Shown piece by piece: positions 1 through 6,324 of a stretch of 6,416 bases of DNA. How positions within the stretch are numbered: the stretch's first letter is position 1; each line of letters starts with the position of its first letter. The position numbers and the translations under genes are program-made. The notes below the pieces were generated by a model. The model was not told the origin of the DNA and ran no database searches. It saw nothing but the letters and a program-made list of their open reading frames with translations. The stretch comes from Verrucomicrobiota bacterium (GTDB lineage Bacteria; Verrucomicrobiota; Verrucomicrobiia; Verrucomicrobiales; DEV007): assembly GCA_027618625.1 (NCBI GenBank), contig JAQCER010000223.1, positions 1 to 6,416 on the forward strand. Reading direction: 5' to 3'.

Positions 1-1
1 C

Positions 2-882
2 GCAATGTGGTCGGTCAACGGCAAGCTGACGGCCCGCGGAATCTCCGGTCCGGTCTTGATAATATCCGGACCCAGTCGAGTCGCGGCGACCGAGATGGAA
101 CTGGAGAATTCCACTGAAATCGTGCTGGAAGGCGACGCGGGCGGATCCGCCCGGTTGGACGTAGCCGGCTCGCTGGTGAAAAAAGGAGCGACCCTGCGGG
201 GCAACCTCGCCTTGATTCACTGCGGTTCGGCGGACCTTCAGCCCGGCGGCGCGGGTCTACAAATTGCCGTCGACCTGAACGCGGGCAGCCTGCTGGTGGA
301 TGGGCAGGCGATCATCGATTCGCAGGCAAGATTTCAAAACGGCGGAGGCATCGCCGCGAAAAGCGCCATCCTGGGATCGCAGGAGCACCACCGCGGAACA
401 GTCGAACTTCTTTCGGCGCGATGGGAAAATTCTCCGATCCGGTCGTGATCGGCGGGGCCGGCGATGGGATTCTCCTCCTGCGCGATGGCGCCAAGGGCGA
501 GGCCCCCAAGGTGACCATTGCGGAGCAGACGGACAGCACCGGGCTAGTCGGCTTGTATTCCGGATCCGAGCTGGAGGGGGGCATGGACTGGATCGTGGGT
601 AAACGGGGCACAGGGACCGTGGCGGTGCAAGATGCCGGCCTGGAACTCGGCGGTGGCACTACGATGACGCTGGGCGCGGAACCAGTATCGCGGGGAATAC
701 TCACCGTGCAGGGTGCGAATGCCAGCGTGCTGGACTATTTTGCACACATCACCCGCAGCGCACCCAACCTTCTCGTTGTGGGCGAAAACGGCGTCGGACA
801 AGTCACCGTGAGCGGGGGCGGAGAAGCTGTTTTCGATTATTTGTATGTGGGCCGATCACCTGAGGACAACGTGGTAGAAGTG
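2..882 (+). pseudogene. Beta-solenoid (autotransporter/PEP-CTERM-like) surface protein, frameshifted fragment
   Basis: The reading frame is open to the left edge, so the real start lies outside the window. The first part (to about 431) reads in the frame starting at position 2 and would stop at 446-448. The sequence continues in the frame beginning at 421. Joining the two near 431 turns ...SARWENS into ...DPVVIGGAGDG without breaking the pattern, so one base has been lost (or two gained) there. The protein is rich in Gly, Val and Ala and built of loose repeats of the form VG-x-x-G-x-G-x-L-x-V followed by a Gly-rich turn, for example WIVGKRGTGTVAVQDAG, LVVGENGVGQVTVSGGG and REPEAT-like GILTVQGANASV. 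This is the layout of right-handed beta-solenoids in secreted or surface proteins. No signal peptide, barrel or PEP-CTERM anchor is visible; both ends are missing. The right boundary is uncertain (about 880-900), where the reading runs into sigma-factor sequence. Function in the living cell is unlikely. The broad class is fairly sure; the exact family is not. Confidence 0.6.
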
Positions 883-885
883 ACT

Positions 886-1284
886 CTTGATACGCGCTTG
901 AACTCCCATTTTTGACATCGATGCTCGGGATCGAGAGCTGGTATTGCTACGGTTCTTTGAGGATCTGTCGATCCGAGAGATTGCCGATCGATTGGGCATT
1001 TCAAGTTCAAGCTCATCTGCCCAACGGCATGCGGATCGCGCGTTGGAGAAGTTATCTTCTCTCCTTAAGCGTTGGGACGTGGCCCTGCCCGCACTGTCTT
1101 GGCTGCCACACTCACGTCTGAGTTTGCTAAAGCGGCTCCAGCGTCACTCTCGGTGACCGCCGGAACCCAGGGCGCTCTCAACGCGGCGATCTCCTCAATC
1201 ACATTTTTCGCCGGACTCGGCCCGTTACTAACCGTGACAAAGATACCAATACTCATCACAGTTGGGGGACTACTAGTGATGTAA
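886..1284 (+). pseudogene. ECF-like sigma-70 family factor: region 4 plus C-terminal tail, N-terminal half missing
   Basis: From 914 the frame reads DIDARDRELVLLRFFEDLSI, then REIADRLGIS and QRHADRALEKLSSLLKR. This is a textbook sigma region 4: the D-x-R-E-L-V-L-L-R-F-F helix, a helix-turn-helix, and the R-A-L-E-K-L helix that closes it. After KRWDVALPA (about 1091) the frame shifts by one base (one lost), and the continuation in the frame starting at 1072 reads TVLAATLTSEFAKAAPASLS, then a hydrophobic stretch ending LITVGGLLVM and a TAA stop at 1282-1284. An Ala-Pro-rich tail with a membrane-type segment after region 4 is familiar in sigma factors of Verrucomicrobia and Acidobacteria. Upstream, dropping one T from the T5 run at 909-913 joins LDTRLNSHF to DIDARDREL, so sigma sequence probably starts near 886. 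Region 2, which binds the -10 element and core polymerase, is absent, so this cannot be a working sigma factor. Identity is strong; the exact left boundary is inferred. Confidence 0.72.
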
Positions 1285-1300
1285 AGTGTCAGACACTTTA
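1282..1300. repeat. Near-perfect palindrome AAAGTGTC-A-GACACTTT at the stop codon
   Basis: Two 9-base arms, TAAAGTGTC (1282-1290) and GACACTTTA (1292-1300), are exact reverse complements around a single central A; a G-T pair could extend it by one. The left arm contains the TAA stop of the decayed sigma gene. It resembles the short REP-type palindromes scattered in many genomes by RAYT (TnpA-REP) transposases, and also a dimeric-repressor operator. A one-base loop makes it a poor hairpin unless the inner pairs open, and no T run follows on either strand, so a simple terminator is unlikely. Which of these it is cannot be settled from one copy. Confidence 0.6.
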
Positions 1301-1339
1301 TTAGTTCTTTAAACTGAGTGCTAACGTTGATGTTCGACT

Positions 1340-1356
1340 TGCGATACAAAATCGCA
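1340..1356 (-). terminator. Weak hairpin just beyond the rarA stop
   Basis: TGCGAT (1340-1345) and ATCGCA (1351-1356) pair perfectly around a 5-base loop, 14 bases past the rarA stop codon on the minus strand. There is no T tract after the stem on that strand, so it is at best a weak intrinsic terminator or an mRNA 3'-end stabilising stem. The remaining bases between the palindrome at 1282-1300 and the rarA stop hold nothing else I can identify. Confidence 0.22.
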
Positions 1357-1370
1357 TCAGCGTGAATGAA

Positions 1371-2756
1371 TCACGGATCAGCATCTTTGCGGGCTGCGTC
1401 GAACTTGGCCCGCAGGTACTCAAGCCGCTCGCGGATGCGCTTTTCGTGACCGTTGTCGGTTGGCGTGTAGTAGCGGCGACCTTCTGGCAGGTAGGCTTGG
1501 GGAACATAGTTGTCCTCGAAGTCGTGCGCGTAGAGATACCCCTTGCCGGATCCAAGTTGTGCCGAACTCCTGTTGTGTCCATCGCGCAAGTATTTCGGAA
1601 CTGCCAGCGTGCGCCCGTCTGCGATGTCGGACGTTGCCGCGTTCAGCGCGGCATAGGCTGAATTGCTTTTGGGTGCGGTGGCCAGATACACGGTGGCATG
1701 GGCCAGCGGAATGCGCGCCTCTGGCATTCCTACAAATTCGGCCGCCTGCTGCGCTGCGAGCGCCACGTTCAGGGCATTCGAATCCGCCAGGCCCACGTCT
1801 TCACTGGCAGCGATGACAATCCGGCGCGCGATGAAGCGAAAATCTTCGCCTGCATAGAGCATCTTCGCCAACCAGTAGACGGCGGCATCGGGATCAGAGC
1901 CGCGAATACTTTTGATGAATGCGCTGATCGTATCGTAGTGCGCGTCACCGTCACCATCGTAAACGACTGTCTTGCGCTGAATCGACTCCGCAGCAACATT
2001 GACATCAATATGGATGATACCGTGTTCATCGGCAGGCGTCGTCGTTGCGGCAAGCTCCAGGGCCACCAGACATTTCCGGGCATCGCCATCGCACAACCGT
2101 GCCAGGTGCGCCGCCGCTTCCTCTGTCATCTCGATCTTCAAGTGGCCAAGCCCGCGTTCAGCATCCTTGAGTGTATTCGTGATCAGCGTCCGCACTGCTG
2201 CCTCGCTGAGCTCCTCCAATTGGAAAACCTGCGACCGCGAAACCAACGGACTGTTCACATAGAAAAACGGATTGTGCGTCGTTGCTCCAATGAAGCGAAC
2301 CGTCCCCCGCTCGATGTGCGGCAGCAACACGTCCTGCTGCGACTTGTTGAATCGGTGGATTTCATCGACAAACAAAGTCGTGGTGAGTGAGCGCAATCGA
2401 AGCATCGACCCCGCCGCTTCCACTTCCCTCCTGATGTCAGCCACATTGCTCTCGACTCCACTGAGATTGATGAATCGCGACGCCGTGCGCTTCGAAATGA
2501 TCTCCGCGAGACTGGTCTTGCCGACGCCGGGTGGCCCGTAAAAAATCAACGACGAAAAGCGATCCGCATCGATCGCCCGACGCAATAGTTTTCCTTCCGC
2601 CAGAATGTGCTCCTGCCCAACGTACTCATCCAGCGAGCGCGGGCGCATGCGCGCTGCCAGCGGCATGGTTCGACGGGTGTCGCCACGAGGGTCCGCATCG
2701 ACCACCGAGGCGGCCGCCTTTTTGTCAGAATCAGGAGTAGCGAAAAAATCATCCAT
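1371..2756 (-). CDS. rarA: Replication-associated recombination protein A (RarA/MgsA), AAA+ ATPase
   Basis: Relative of E. coli RarA, B. subtilis RarA, yeast Mgs1 and human WRNIP1: a cytoplasmic tetrameric ATPase acting on DNA ends and gaps at stalled replication forks, probably with single-strand binding protein. Visible in order (461-residue numbering): the family signature PLAARMRPRSLDEYVGQEH at 32-50; Walker A GPPGVGKT at 74-81; Walker B VDEIH at 130-134; sensor 1 GATTHN at 157-162; an SR pair (R174) as likely arginine finger; the helical tetramerisation domain around 266-325; and the typical C-terminal Y-x-Y-x-H-D...YLPEGRRYY block at about 407-431. All key residues are present. Length fits the family (E. 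coli about 447). I chose the ATG at 2754-2756 because CAGGGG lies at SD distance before it, MDDFF is a natural start, and the 18 extra residues from the in-frame ATG at 2808-2810 are not family-like and have poor SD sequence. It is divergent from the sugar operon and monocistronic here. Confidence 0.95.
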   Translation of the reverse strand: MDDFFATPDSDKKAAASVVDADPRGDTRRTMPLAARMRPRSLDEYVGQEHILAEGKLLRRAIDADRFSSLIFYGPPGVGKTSLAEIISKRTASRFINLSGVESNVADIRREVEAAGSMLRLRSLTTTLFVDEIHRFNKSQQDVLLPHIERGTVRFIGATTHNPFFYVNSPLVSRSQVFQLEELSEAAVRTLITNTLKDAERGLGHLKIEMTEEAAAHLARLCDGDARKCLVALELAATTTPADEHGIIHIDVNVAAESIQRKTVVYDGDGDAHYDTISAFIKSIRGSDPDAAVYWLAKMLYAGEDFRFIARRIVIAASEDVGLADSNALNVALAAQQAAEFVGMPEARIPLAHATVYLATAPKSNSAYAALNAATSDIADGRTLAVPKYLRDGHNRSSAQLGSGKGYLYAHDFEDNYVPQAYLPEGRRYYTPTDNGHEKRIRERLEYLRAKFDAARKDADP

Positions 2757-2829
2757 TGGCCCCTGTATCCTGTCCACATTCTCAGCCTGGACACAACTCG
2801 CGATCTGCATTTGCCGCAGATTATTCCGA

Positions 2830-2835
2830 ATTTTA
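2830..2835 (-). promoter_or_regulatory. Possible -10 box (TAAAAT) for rarA
   Basis: Read on the minus strand, TAAAAT lies about 75 bases before the chosen rarA start, in the only AT-rich patch of the divergent gap. No convincing TTGACA-like -35 is found 16-18 bases upstream; the best alignments match poorly. It is offered as a candidate only. I found no better sigma-70-like pair for the rightward operon in the same gap. Confidence 0.2.
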
Positions 2836-2844
2836 GCCCACTGT

Positions 2845-2863
2845 AGCCAGTTGCCGACTGGCT
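2845..2863. repeat. Perfect 7-bp inverted repeat in the divergent intergenic region
   Basis: AGCCAGT (2845-2851) and ACTGGCT (2857-2863) are exact reverse complements around the 5-base loop TGCCG. It lies between the divergent rarA and dehydrogenase genes. An outer 6-base pair, AGCCCA (2835-2840) with TGGGCT (2883-2888), brackets it. It could be an operator, a leader-RNA stem for one of the two genes, or a by-product of the overlapping GACTGG repeats. The sequence alone does not decide. Confidence 0.45.
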
Positions 2864-2886
2864 GACTGGGAAGTTCGGTGACTGGG
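2856..2886 (+). repeat. Three GACTGG direct repeats, two extended to TGACTGGG
   Basis: GACTGG occurs at 2856-2861, 2864-2869 and 2880-2885, so the spacings are 8 and 16 bases. The last two copies share the octamer TGACTGGG (2863-2870 and 2879-2886). The regular multiples of 8 suggest either a decayed octamer tandem repeat or a row of protein-binding half-sites upstream of the dehydrogenase gene, whose start is 41 bases further on. Confidence 0.4.
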
Positions 2887-2926
2887 CTGTTGCGAAAGAT
2901 CCGAAAGGTGTTAGAAAACGGACACT

Positions 2927-4213
2927 ATGAAAATCGCGATTATTGGGCTTGGCTACGTTGGACTTCCCCTCGGGCTGCAATTTGCCCGCAAGGGAGTGGA
3001 GGTCATAGGCCTCGATGTCGACCAGAACAAGGTCGATGCACTGAATGCTGGCACCAGTTACATTGAGCACATTCCGAGTGCAGCCGTTGCCGAGCAGGTC
3101 GGCGCCGGGCGCTTCTCTGCGAGTTCAGATTTTTCCGATGTGGCCGGTGTCGATGCCGTCCTGATTGCCGTTCCCACACCGCTGAGCAAAAACCGCGATC
3201 CCGATATTTCCTACGTTTTAAAATCGGGAGAAGCGATCGCGCCGCACTTACCAAAGGGCATTGTGGTGGTTCTCGAATCCACCACCTACCCGGGCACAAC
3301 GGACTGTGAACTGCGTGAGGTTCTTGAGAAAGGATCAGGGCTCACTGCTGGTGTGGATTTCCACCTCGCCTACTCCCCCGAGCGGGAAGATCCAGGCAAT
3401 CCCGACAGCAAGGTCGAGATCATTCCAAAAGTCATCGGCGGCCTGACTCCAGCCTGTCTGGAAAAAGCGACAGCCGTTTACAGCCACGCAATCAAGACGC
3501 TGATTCCCGTGTCCTCATGCCGTGCAGCCGAGGCCACCAAGCTTCTTGAAAACATTTTCCGCAGTGTCAACATTGCCTTGGTCAATGAGCTGAAGACGGT
3601 TTACGCAGCCATGGACATCGACGTCTGGGAAGTGATCGAAGCCGCGAAGACCAAGCCGTTCGGATACATGGCATTCTATCCCGGGCCCGGGCTTGGCGGA
3701 CATTGCATTCCGATCGATCCATTCTACCTCACATGGAAGGCGCGCGAGTTCGATCAAAACACGCGCTTCATCGAACTTGCTGGCGAAGTGAACACTTCCA
3801 TGCCGATGTATGTGGTGGAACAAACGATAGCCGCATTGAACTCGCAGAAGAAACCGGTCAACGGCAGCCGCATCCTGGTCATCGGCCTGGCGTACAAACC
3901 GAACGTCGACGACGAGCGCGAGTCTCCCAGTTATCGTTTGCTGGATCTCTTGAAAGACCGGGGCGGTGAGATGGCCTACTACGATCCGCACGTCCCTGTC
4001 ATTCGCCCCAACCGGGAGCATCCCCACTGGGCAGGAACGCTGTGCGAGGAATGGACCGAAACGAACATTTCTTCCTTCGATGTAGTGATCATCGCTACTC
4101 ACCACAATCGGATCAACTATGAAGAACTCGGCAGGTGGGCGCCGCTGATCGTGGACACTCGAAACGCAATGAAAGGCGTTCGATTGGCCGCAGGACAGCT
4201 TTGGAAATCATGA
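2927..4213 (+). CDS. wbpA: UDP-N-acetyl-D-glucosamine 6-dehydrogenase (WbpA-type nucleotide-sugar dehydrogenase)
   Basis: Cytoplasmic NAD-dependent enzyme predicted to oxidise C6 of UDP-GlcNAc twice to UDP-GlcNAcA, a precursor of acidic surface polysaccharide. Over 428 residues: Rossmann dinucleotide motif GLGYVG at 7-12; ESTTYPGTT at 117-125; [10 protein letters not shown] at 149-158; the central helix [18 protein letters not shown] at 205-222, with K205 and N209 in the positions of the family's catalytic Lys and Asn; the active-site block [16 protein letters not shown] at 255-270 with nucleophile C260; and the C-terminal UDP-binding domain with [16 protein letters not shown] at 320-335. [12 protein letters not shown] separates the UDP-N-acetylhexosamine group from UDP-glucose dehydrogenases, which usually have GGSCFPKD. 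The ATG at 2927 starts directly on the beta strand of the Rossmann fold, so no longer start is needed; the SD is weak (GGA at 2920-2922). The last codon and stop overlap the next gene by 4 bases. The class is very sure; substrate GlcNAc rather than GalNAc is likely but inferred. Confidence 0.92.
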   Translation: MKIAIIGLGYVGLPLGLQFARKGVEVIGLDVDQNKVDALNAGTSYIEHIPSAAVAEQVGAGRFSASSDFSDVAGVDAVLIAVPTPLSKNRDPDISYVLKSGEAIAPHLPKGIVVVLESTTYPGTTDCELREVLEKGSGLTAGVDFHLAYSPEREDPGNPDSKVEIIPKVIGGLTPACLEKATAVYSHAIKTLIPVSSCRAAEATKLLENIFRSVNIALVNELKTVYAAMDIDVWEVIEAAKTKPFGYMAFYPGPGLGGHCIPIDPFYLTWKAREFDQNTRFIELAGEVNTSMPMYVVEQTIAALNSQKKPVNGSRILVIGLAYKPNVDDERESPSYRLLDLLKDRGGEMAYYDPHVPVIRPNREHPHWAGTLCEEWTETNISSFDVVIIATHHNRINYEELGRWAPLIVDTRNAMKGVRLAAGQLWKS

Positions 4214-5235
4214 GTGCATTCGACGAACTTTGCACTCGGCTTCAGAAGTCACCGGCATCATGGCTCGTCACAGGTGCCGCAGGATTCATCGGCTCAAACC
4301 TGGTGGAAGCGCTGCTCCAGTTGAACCAGAAAGTCGTCGGACTGGACAACTTCGCCACCGGCCACCGGCACAACCTCGACCTCATCGAGTCGAGCGTAAC
4401 CAGCGAGCAATGGCAAGGCTTCCGTTTTATCGAAGGCGACACCCGCGACAAGGACACCTGCAAGGCCGCCTGTGATGGCATCGACTACGTTCTGCACCAG
4501 GCGGCGCTTGGCTCCGTCCCGCGATCAATCAATGATCCCGTTTCCTCACATTCGGCGAATGTGGATGGCTTTCTCAACATGCTCATCGCAGGCCGGGATG
4601 CAAAAGTGAACGGCTTTGCCTGGGCCAGCAGCAGCTCAGTCTACGGCGATCATCCGGATTTGCCGAAAGTGGAAGATCGAATCGGCAACGTGTTATCGCC
4701 CTACGCAGCGACGAAGAAAGTCAACGAAATCTACGCAGACGTCTTCTCCCTGACCTACGGATTTCGCACCATCGGTCTGCGCTACTTCAATGTCTTCGGC
4801 CCGCGGCAAGATCCCGATGGCGCCTATGCCGCAGTCATTCCAAAGTGGGTCGCCGCCCTGCTCCGAGGCGATACCATCACCATCAACGGCGACGGAGAAA
4901 CCAGCCGCGACTTTTGCTACATCAAAAACGTCGTGCAAGCGAACCTCCTCGCCGCAACCACGCAGGACGAAAAGGCCACCAGCCAAGTCTACAACATCGC
5001 CGTCGGCGATCGCACCACACTTAACGAACTTTTCCGTTCCATCCTCGATGGGCTCAGAAAGATCGATCCGTCGATTCCCAATCAGGAACCGCTCTACGCC
5101 GACTTCCGTCCCGGCGATGTCAGGCACTCGCTGGCAGACATTTCCAAGGCAACCGAACTGCTCGGCTACGAGCCCACTCACTCGGTCGACGATGGTCTGG
5201 CGCTGGCTCTGGAGTGGTACAAGGCCAACGTTTAG
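4210..5235 (+). CDS. wbpP: UDP-N-acetylglucosamine 4-epimerase (WbpP/TviC-type, extended SDR)
   Basis: NAD-dependent epimerase inverting C4 of UDP-GlcNAc or UDP-GlcNAcA to give UDP-GalNAc or UDP-GalNAcA. The 341 residues match the length I recall for Pseudomonas WbpP, and long runs resemble it. Motifs: GAAGFIG at 22-28 (NAD binding); [13 protein letters not shown] at 44-56; [15 protein letters not shown] at 96-110; SSSS at 140-143 followed by VYGDHP; catalytic Y165-x-x-x-K169 inside [20 protein letters not shown] at 191-202; [12 protein letters not shown] at 227-238; and [13 protein letters not shown] at 302-314. The start is the ATG at 4210, overlapping the previous stop as ATGA, with GGAAA just before it. 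An in-frame longer reading from 4135 would lie inside the dehydrogenase gene and adds nothing family-like. The overlap implies translational coupling, as expected for two enzymes of one pathway (compare TviB/TviC and WbpO/WbpP). No oddities or truncation are seen. Confidence 0.93.
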   Translation: MSAFDELCTRLQKSPASWLVTGAAGFIGSNLVEALLQLNQKVVGLDNFATGHRHNLDLIESSVTSEQWQGFRFIEGDTRDKDTCKAACDGIDYVLHQAALGSVPRSINDPVSSHSANVDGFLNMLIAGRDAKVNGFAWASSSSVYGDHPDLPKVEDRIGNVLSPYAATKKVNEIYADVFSLTYGFRTIGLRYFNVFGPRQDPDGAYAAVIPKWVAALLRGDTITINGDGETSRDFCYIKNVVQANLLAATTQDEKATSQVYNIAVGDRTTLNELFRSILDGLRKIDPSIPNQEPLYADFRPGDVRHSLADISKATELLGYEPTHSVDDGLALALEWYKANV

Positions 5236-5237
5236 CC

Positions 5238-5253
5238 GTCATTATGTCATTAT
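5238..5253 (+). repeat. Tandem octamer GTCATTAT x2
   Basis: Two exact back-to-back copies of GTCATTAT (5238-5245, 5246-5253) begin two bases after the stop codon of the epimerase. It is a short tandem duplication in non-coding DNA; no function is evident. Confidence 0.6.
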
Positions 5254-5272
5254 CGATGGGAGCGCTCAAGTA

Positions 5273-5304
5273 AGGAAGAGGAAGAGGAAGAGGAAGAGGA
5301 AGAG
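5273..5304 (+). repeat. Hexanucleotide microsatellite (GGAAGA)5 / polypurine tract
   Basis: Five perfect copies of GGAAGA run from 5274 to 5303, with one matching base on each side. The whole stretch 5272-5304 is purine on the plus strand. It lies between the ends of two convergent genes (epimerase stop at 5235, kinase stop at 5326), outside any credible coding frame. Such tracts vary in copy number by slippage and can form triplex DNA; whether this one matters to either gene is unknown. No strong intrinsic terminator is seen in the same 90-base gap. Confidence 0.85.
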
Positions 5305-5325
5305 CAGCAACCCTTGGGTTCGTGT

Positions 5326-6324
5326 TCAGCCAACGATCTCGCTGACCTTGTCGGCCATGGATCCGTCAAGGCGCGGGCCGAAGCGGGATACGATGCGGGA
5401 AGCAAAGTAGTTGCCCCACTTGGCGGCGGTGGTGGTGGCCATGCCGTGCGTCAAACCATAGAGAACGGCTCCGGCGAAGGCGTCGCCAGCGCCAACGGTG
5501 TCGACTGCTTTGACGGAAAATCCTTCGATGTGCGATGTGTGGCCATTCTCGATGACGAAACTGCCGTCATTGCCATTGGTGATGAATGCGAGCGGGCAGA
5601 GCTGACCAAGATCGTGCGCGCACTCGGTGACACTCCTCTTCTTGAAAAAGTGTTTCGCCTCGTCTGCGTTGCAGAAGACTATGTCGCAGTGCTCTTTCAA
5701 GATCGTGCGGAAGTCATCGGCGAAGAGATCGACGAGGAACATGTCCGACAGCGTGAATGCCGTCTTCACGCCGCGTTTGTTCGATTCCTCGAATGCCTTG
5801 ATGCACGCGGCACGGGAATCGTCGCCAGTCCAGAGATAGCCTTCGACGTAACAGTAAGAGGCCTGGGCGAGGATCTCAAGATCGATATCATCTTTGCTCA
5901 ACGTGGACGAGATCCCAAGGTGGGTGCACATGGTGCGCTCGGTATCGGGTGTGGTCAGGATCACGCTGGTTCCAGTCGGCAGGCCTGCCTCTGGAGTGAG
6001 TGGAACGTAAAAATCGACGCCTGCGGCCTCCATGTCCTTCTTGTAAAACTCGCCGTGAGTGTCGTGAGCGACTTTGCCGGCGTAGACGCCAGTGCCACCG
6101 CTATGGGCGACGGCGACCAGGGTGTTTGCTGCGGATCCACCTGATGCAAGCTTCAGCGAATGATCTTCAAGGTACCGCAGCACTTTGGATTGCTGCTCCG
6201 AATCCATCAGCGCCATGCCGCCTTTTTTCTGCTCAAGCACATCGATCGCGGAGTCCTCGACTGTCGCCAGAATGTCAACCAGCGCATTGCCTACTCCGAA
6301 CACGTCATATTTTTTATCACTCAT
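5326..6324 (-). CDS. PfkB-family kinase, probable adenosine kinase
   Basis: Cytoplasmic ribokinase-fold enzyme moving phosphate from ATP to a sugar or nucleoside; closest in feel to bacterial and eukaryotic adenosine kinases, which make AMP from adenosine in purine salvage. Over 332 residues: N-terminal GVGNALVDILA at 10-20 with the substrate-binding Asp (D17); the GGSAANT signature at 62-68; the NADE (N-x-x-E) Mg-phosphate motif at 219-222; the PfkB signature 2 DTVGAGDAFAGAVL at 275-288 with catalytic base D281; and the adenine-side tail helix ending in RFGPRL near 314-319. Length fits the family (about 310-350). The ATG at 6322-6324 gives MSDKKYDVFGVG, the usual start of the first beta strand, although no Shine-Dalgarno sequence precedes it (the upstream stretch is C-rich), so leader-weak or SD-independent initiation is suggested. 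It converges on the sugar operon and shares no promoter with it. Substrate could instead be another nucleoside or a sugar; the family is certain, adenosine likely. Confidence 0.9.
   Translation of the reverse strand: MSDKKYDVFGVGNALVDILATVEDSAIDVLEQKKGGMALMDSEQQSKVLRYLEDHSLKLASGGSAANTLVAVAHSGGTGVYAGKVAHDTHGEFYKKDMEAAGVDFYVPLTPEAGLPTGTSVILTTPDTERTMCTHLGISSTLSKDDIDLEILAQASYCYVEGYLWTGDDSRAACIKAFEESNKRGVKTAFTLSDMFLVDLFADDFRTILKEHCDIVFCNADEAKHFFKKRSVTECAHDLGQLCPLAFITNGNDGSFVIENGHTSHIEGFSVKAVDTVGAGDAFAGAVLYGLTHGMATTTAAKWGNYFASRIVSRFGPRLDGSMADKVSEIVG

Noticed and set aside
1698..2390. 230-codon open frame on the plus strand opposite rarA
   Set aside because: It lies wholly inside the rarA coding region on the other strand, is Arg/Cys/His rich and matches no family I recognise.
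2757..2810. Longer rarA start at 2810 (18 extra residues)
   Set aside because: The extra N-terminus is not family-like and has poor SD sequence; the ATG at 2756 has a CAGGGG in place.
3515..4105. 196-codon open frame on the minus strand opposite the dehydrogenase
   Set aside because: Shadow of the dehydrogenase gene; no protein-like motif, no SD context.
5309..5320. AACCC-TT-GGGTT as a terminator between the convergent genes
   Set aside because: Only 5 pairs with a 2-base loop and no T run on either strand.
4790..5410. Open frame with a KRKRKRKRK run across the hexamer repeat
   Set aside because: The basic run is only the translation of (GGAAGA)n. The frame is otherwise an out-of-frame reading of the epimerase gene and the antisense of the kinase end.
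5314..6144. 276-codon open frame on the plus strand opposite the kinase
   Set aside because: It is antisense to a clear PfkB kinase with all its motifs, and the translation has no recognisable domain. Long antisense frames are common opposite GC-rich genes.
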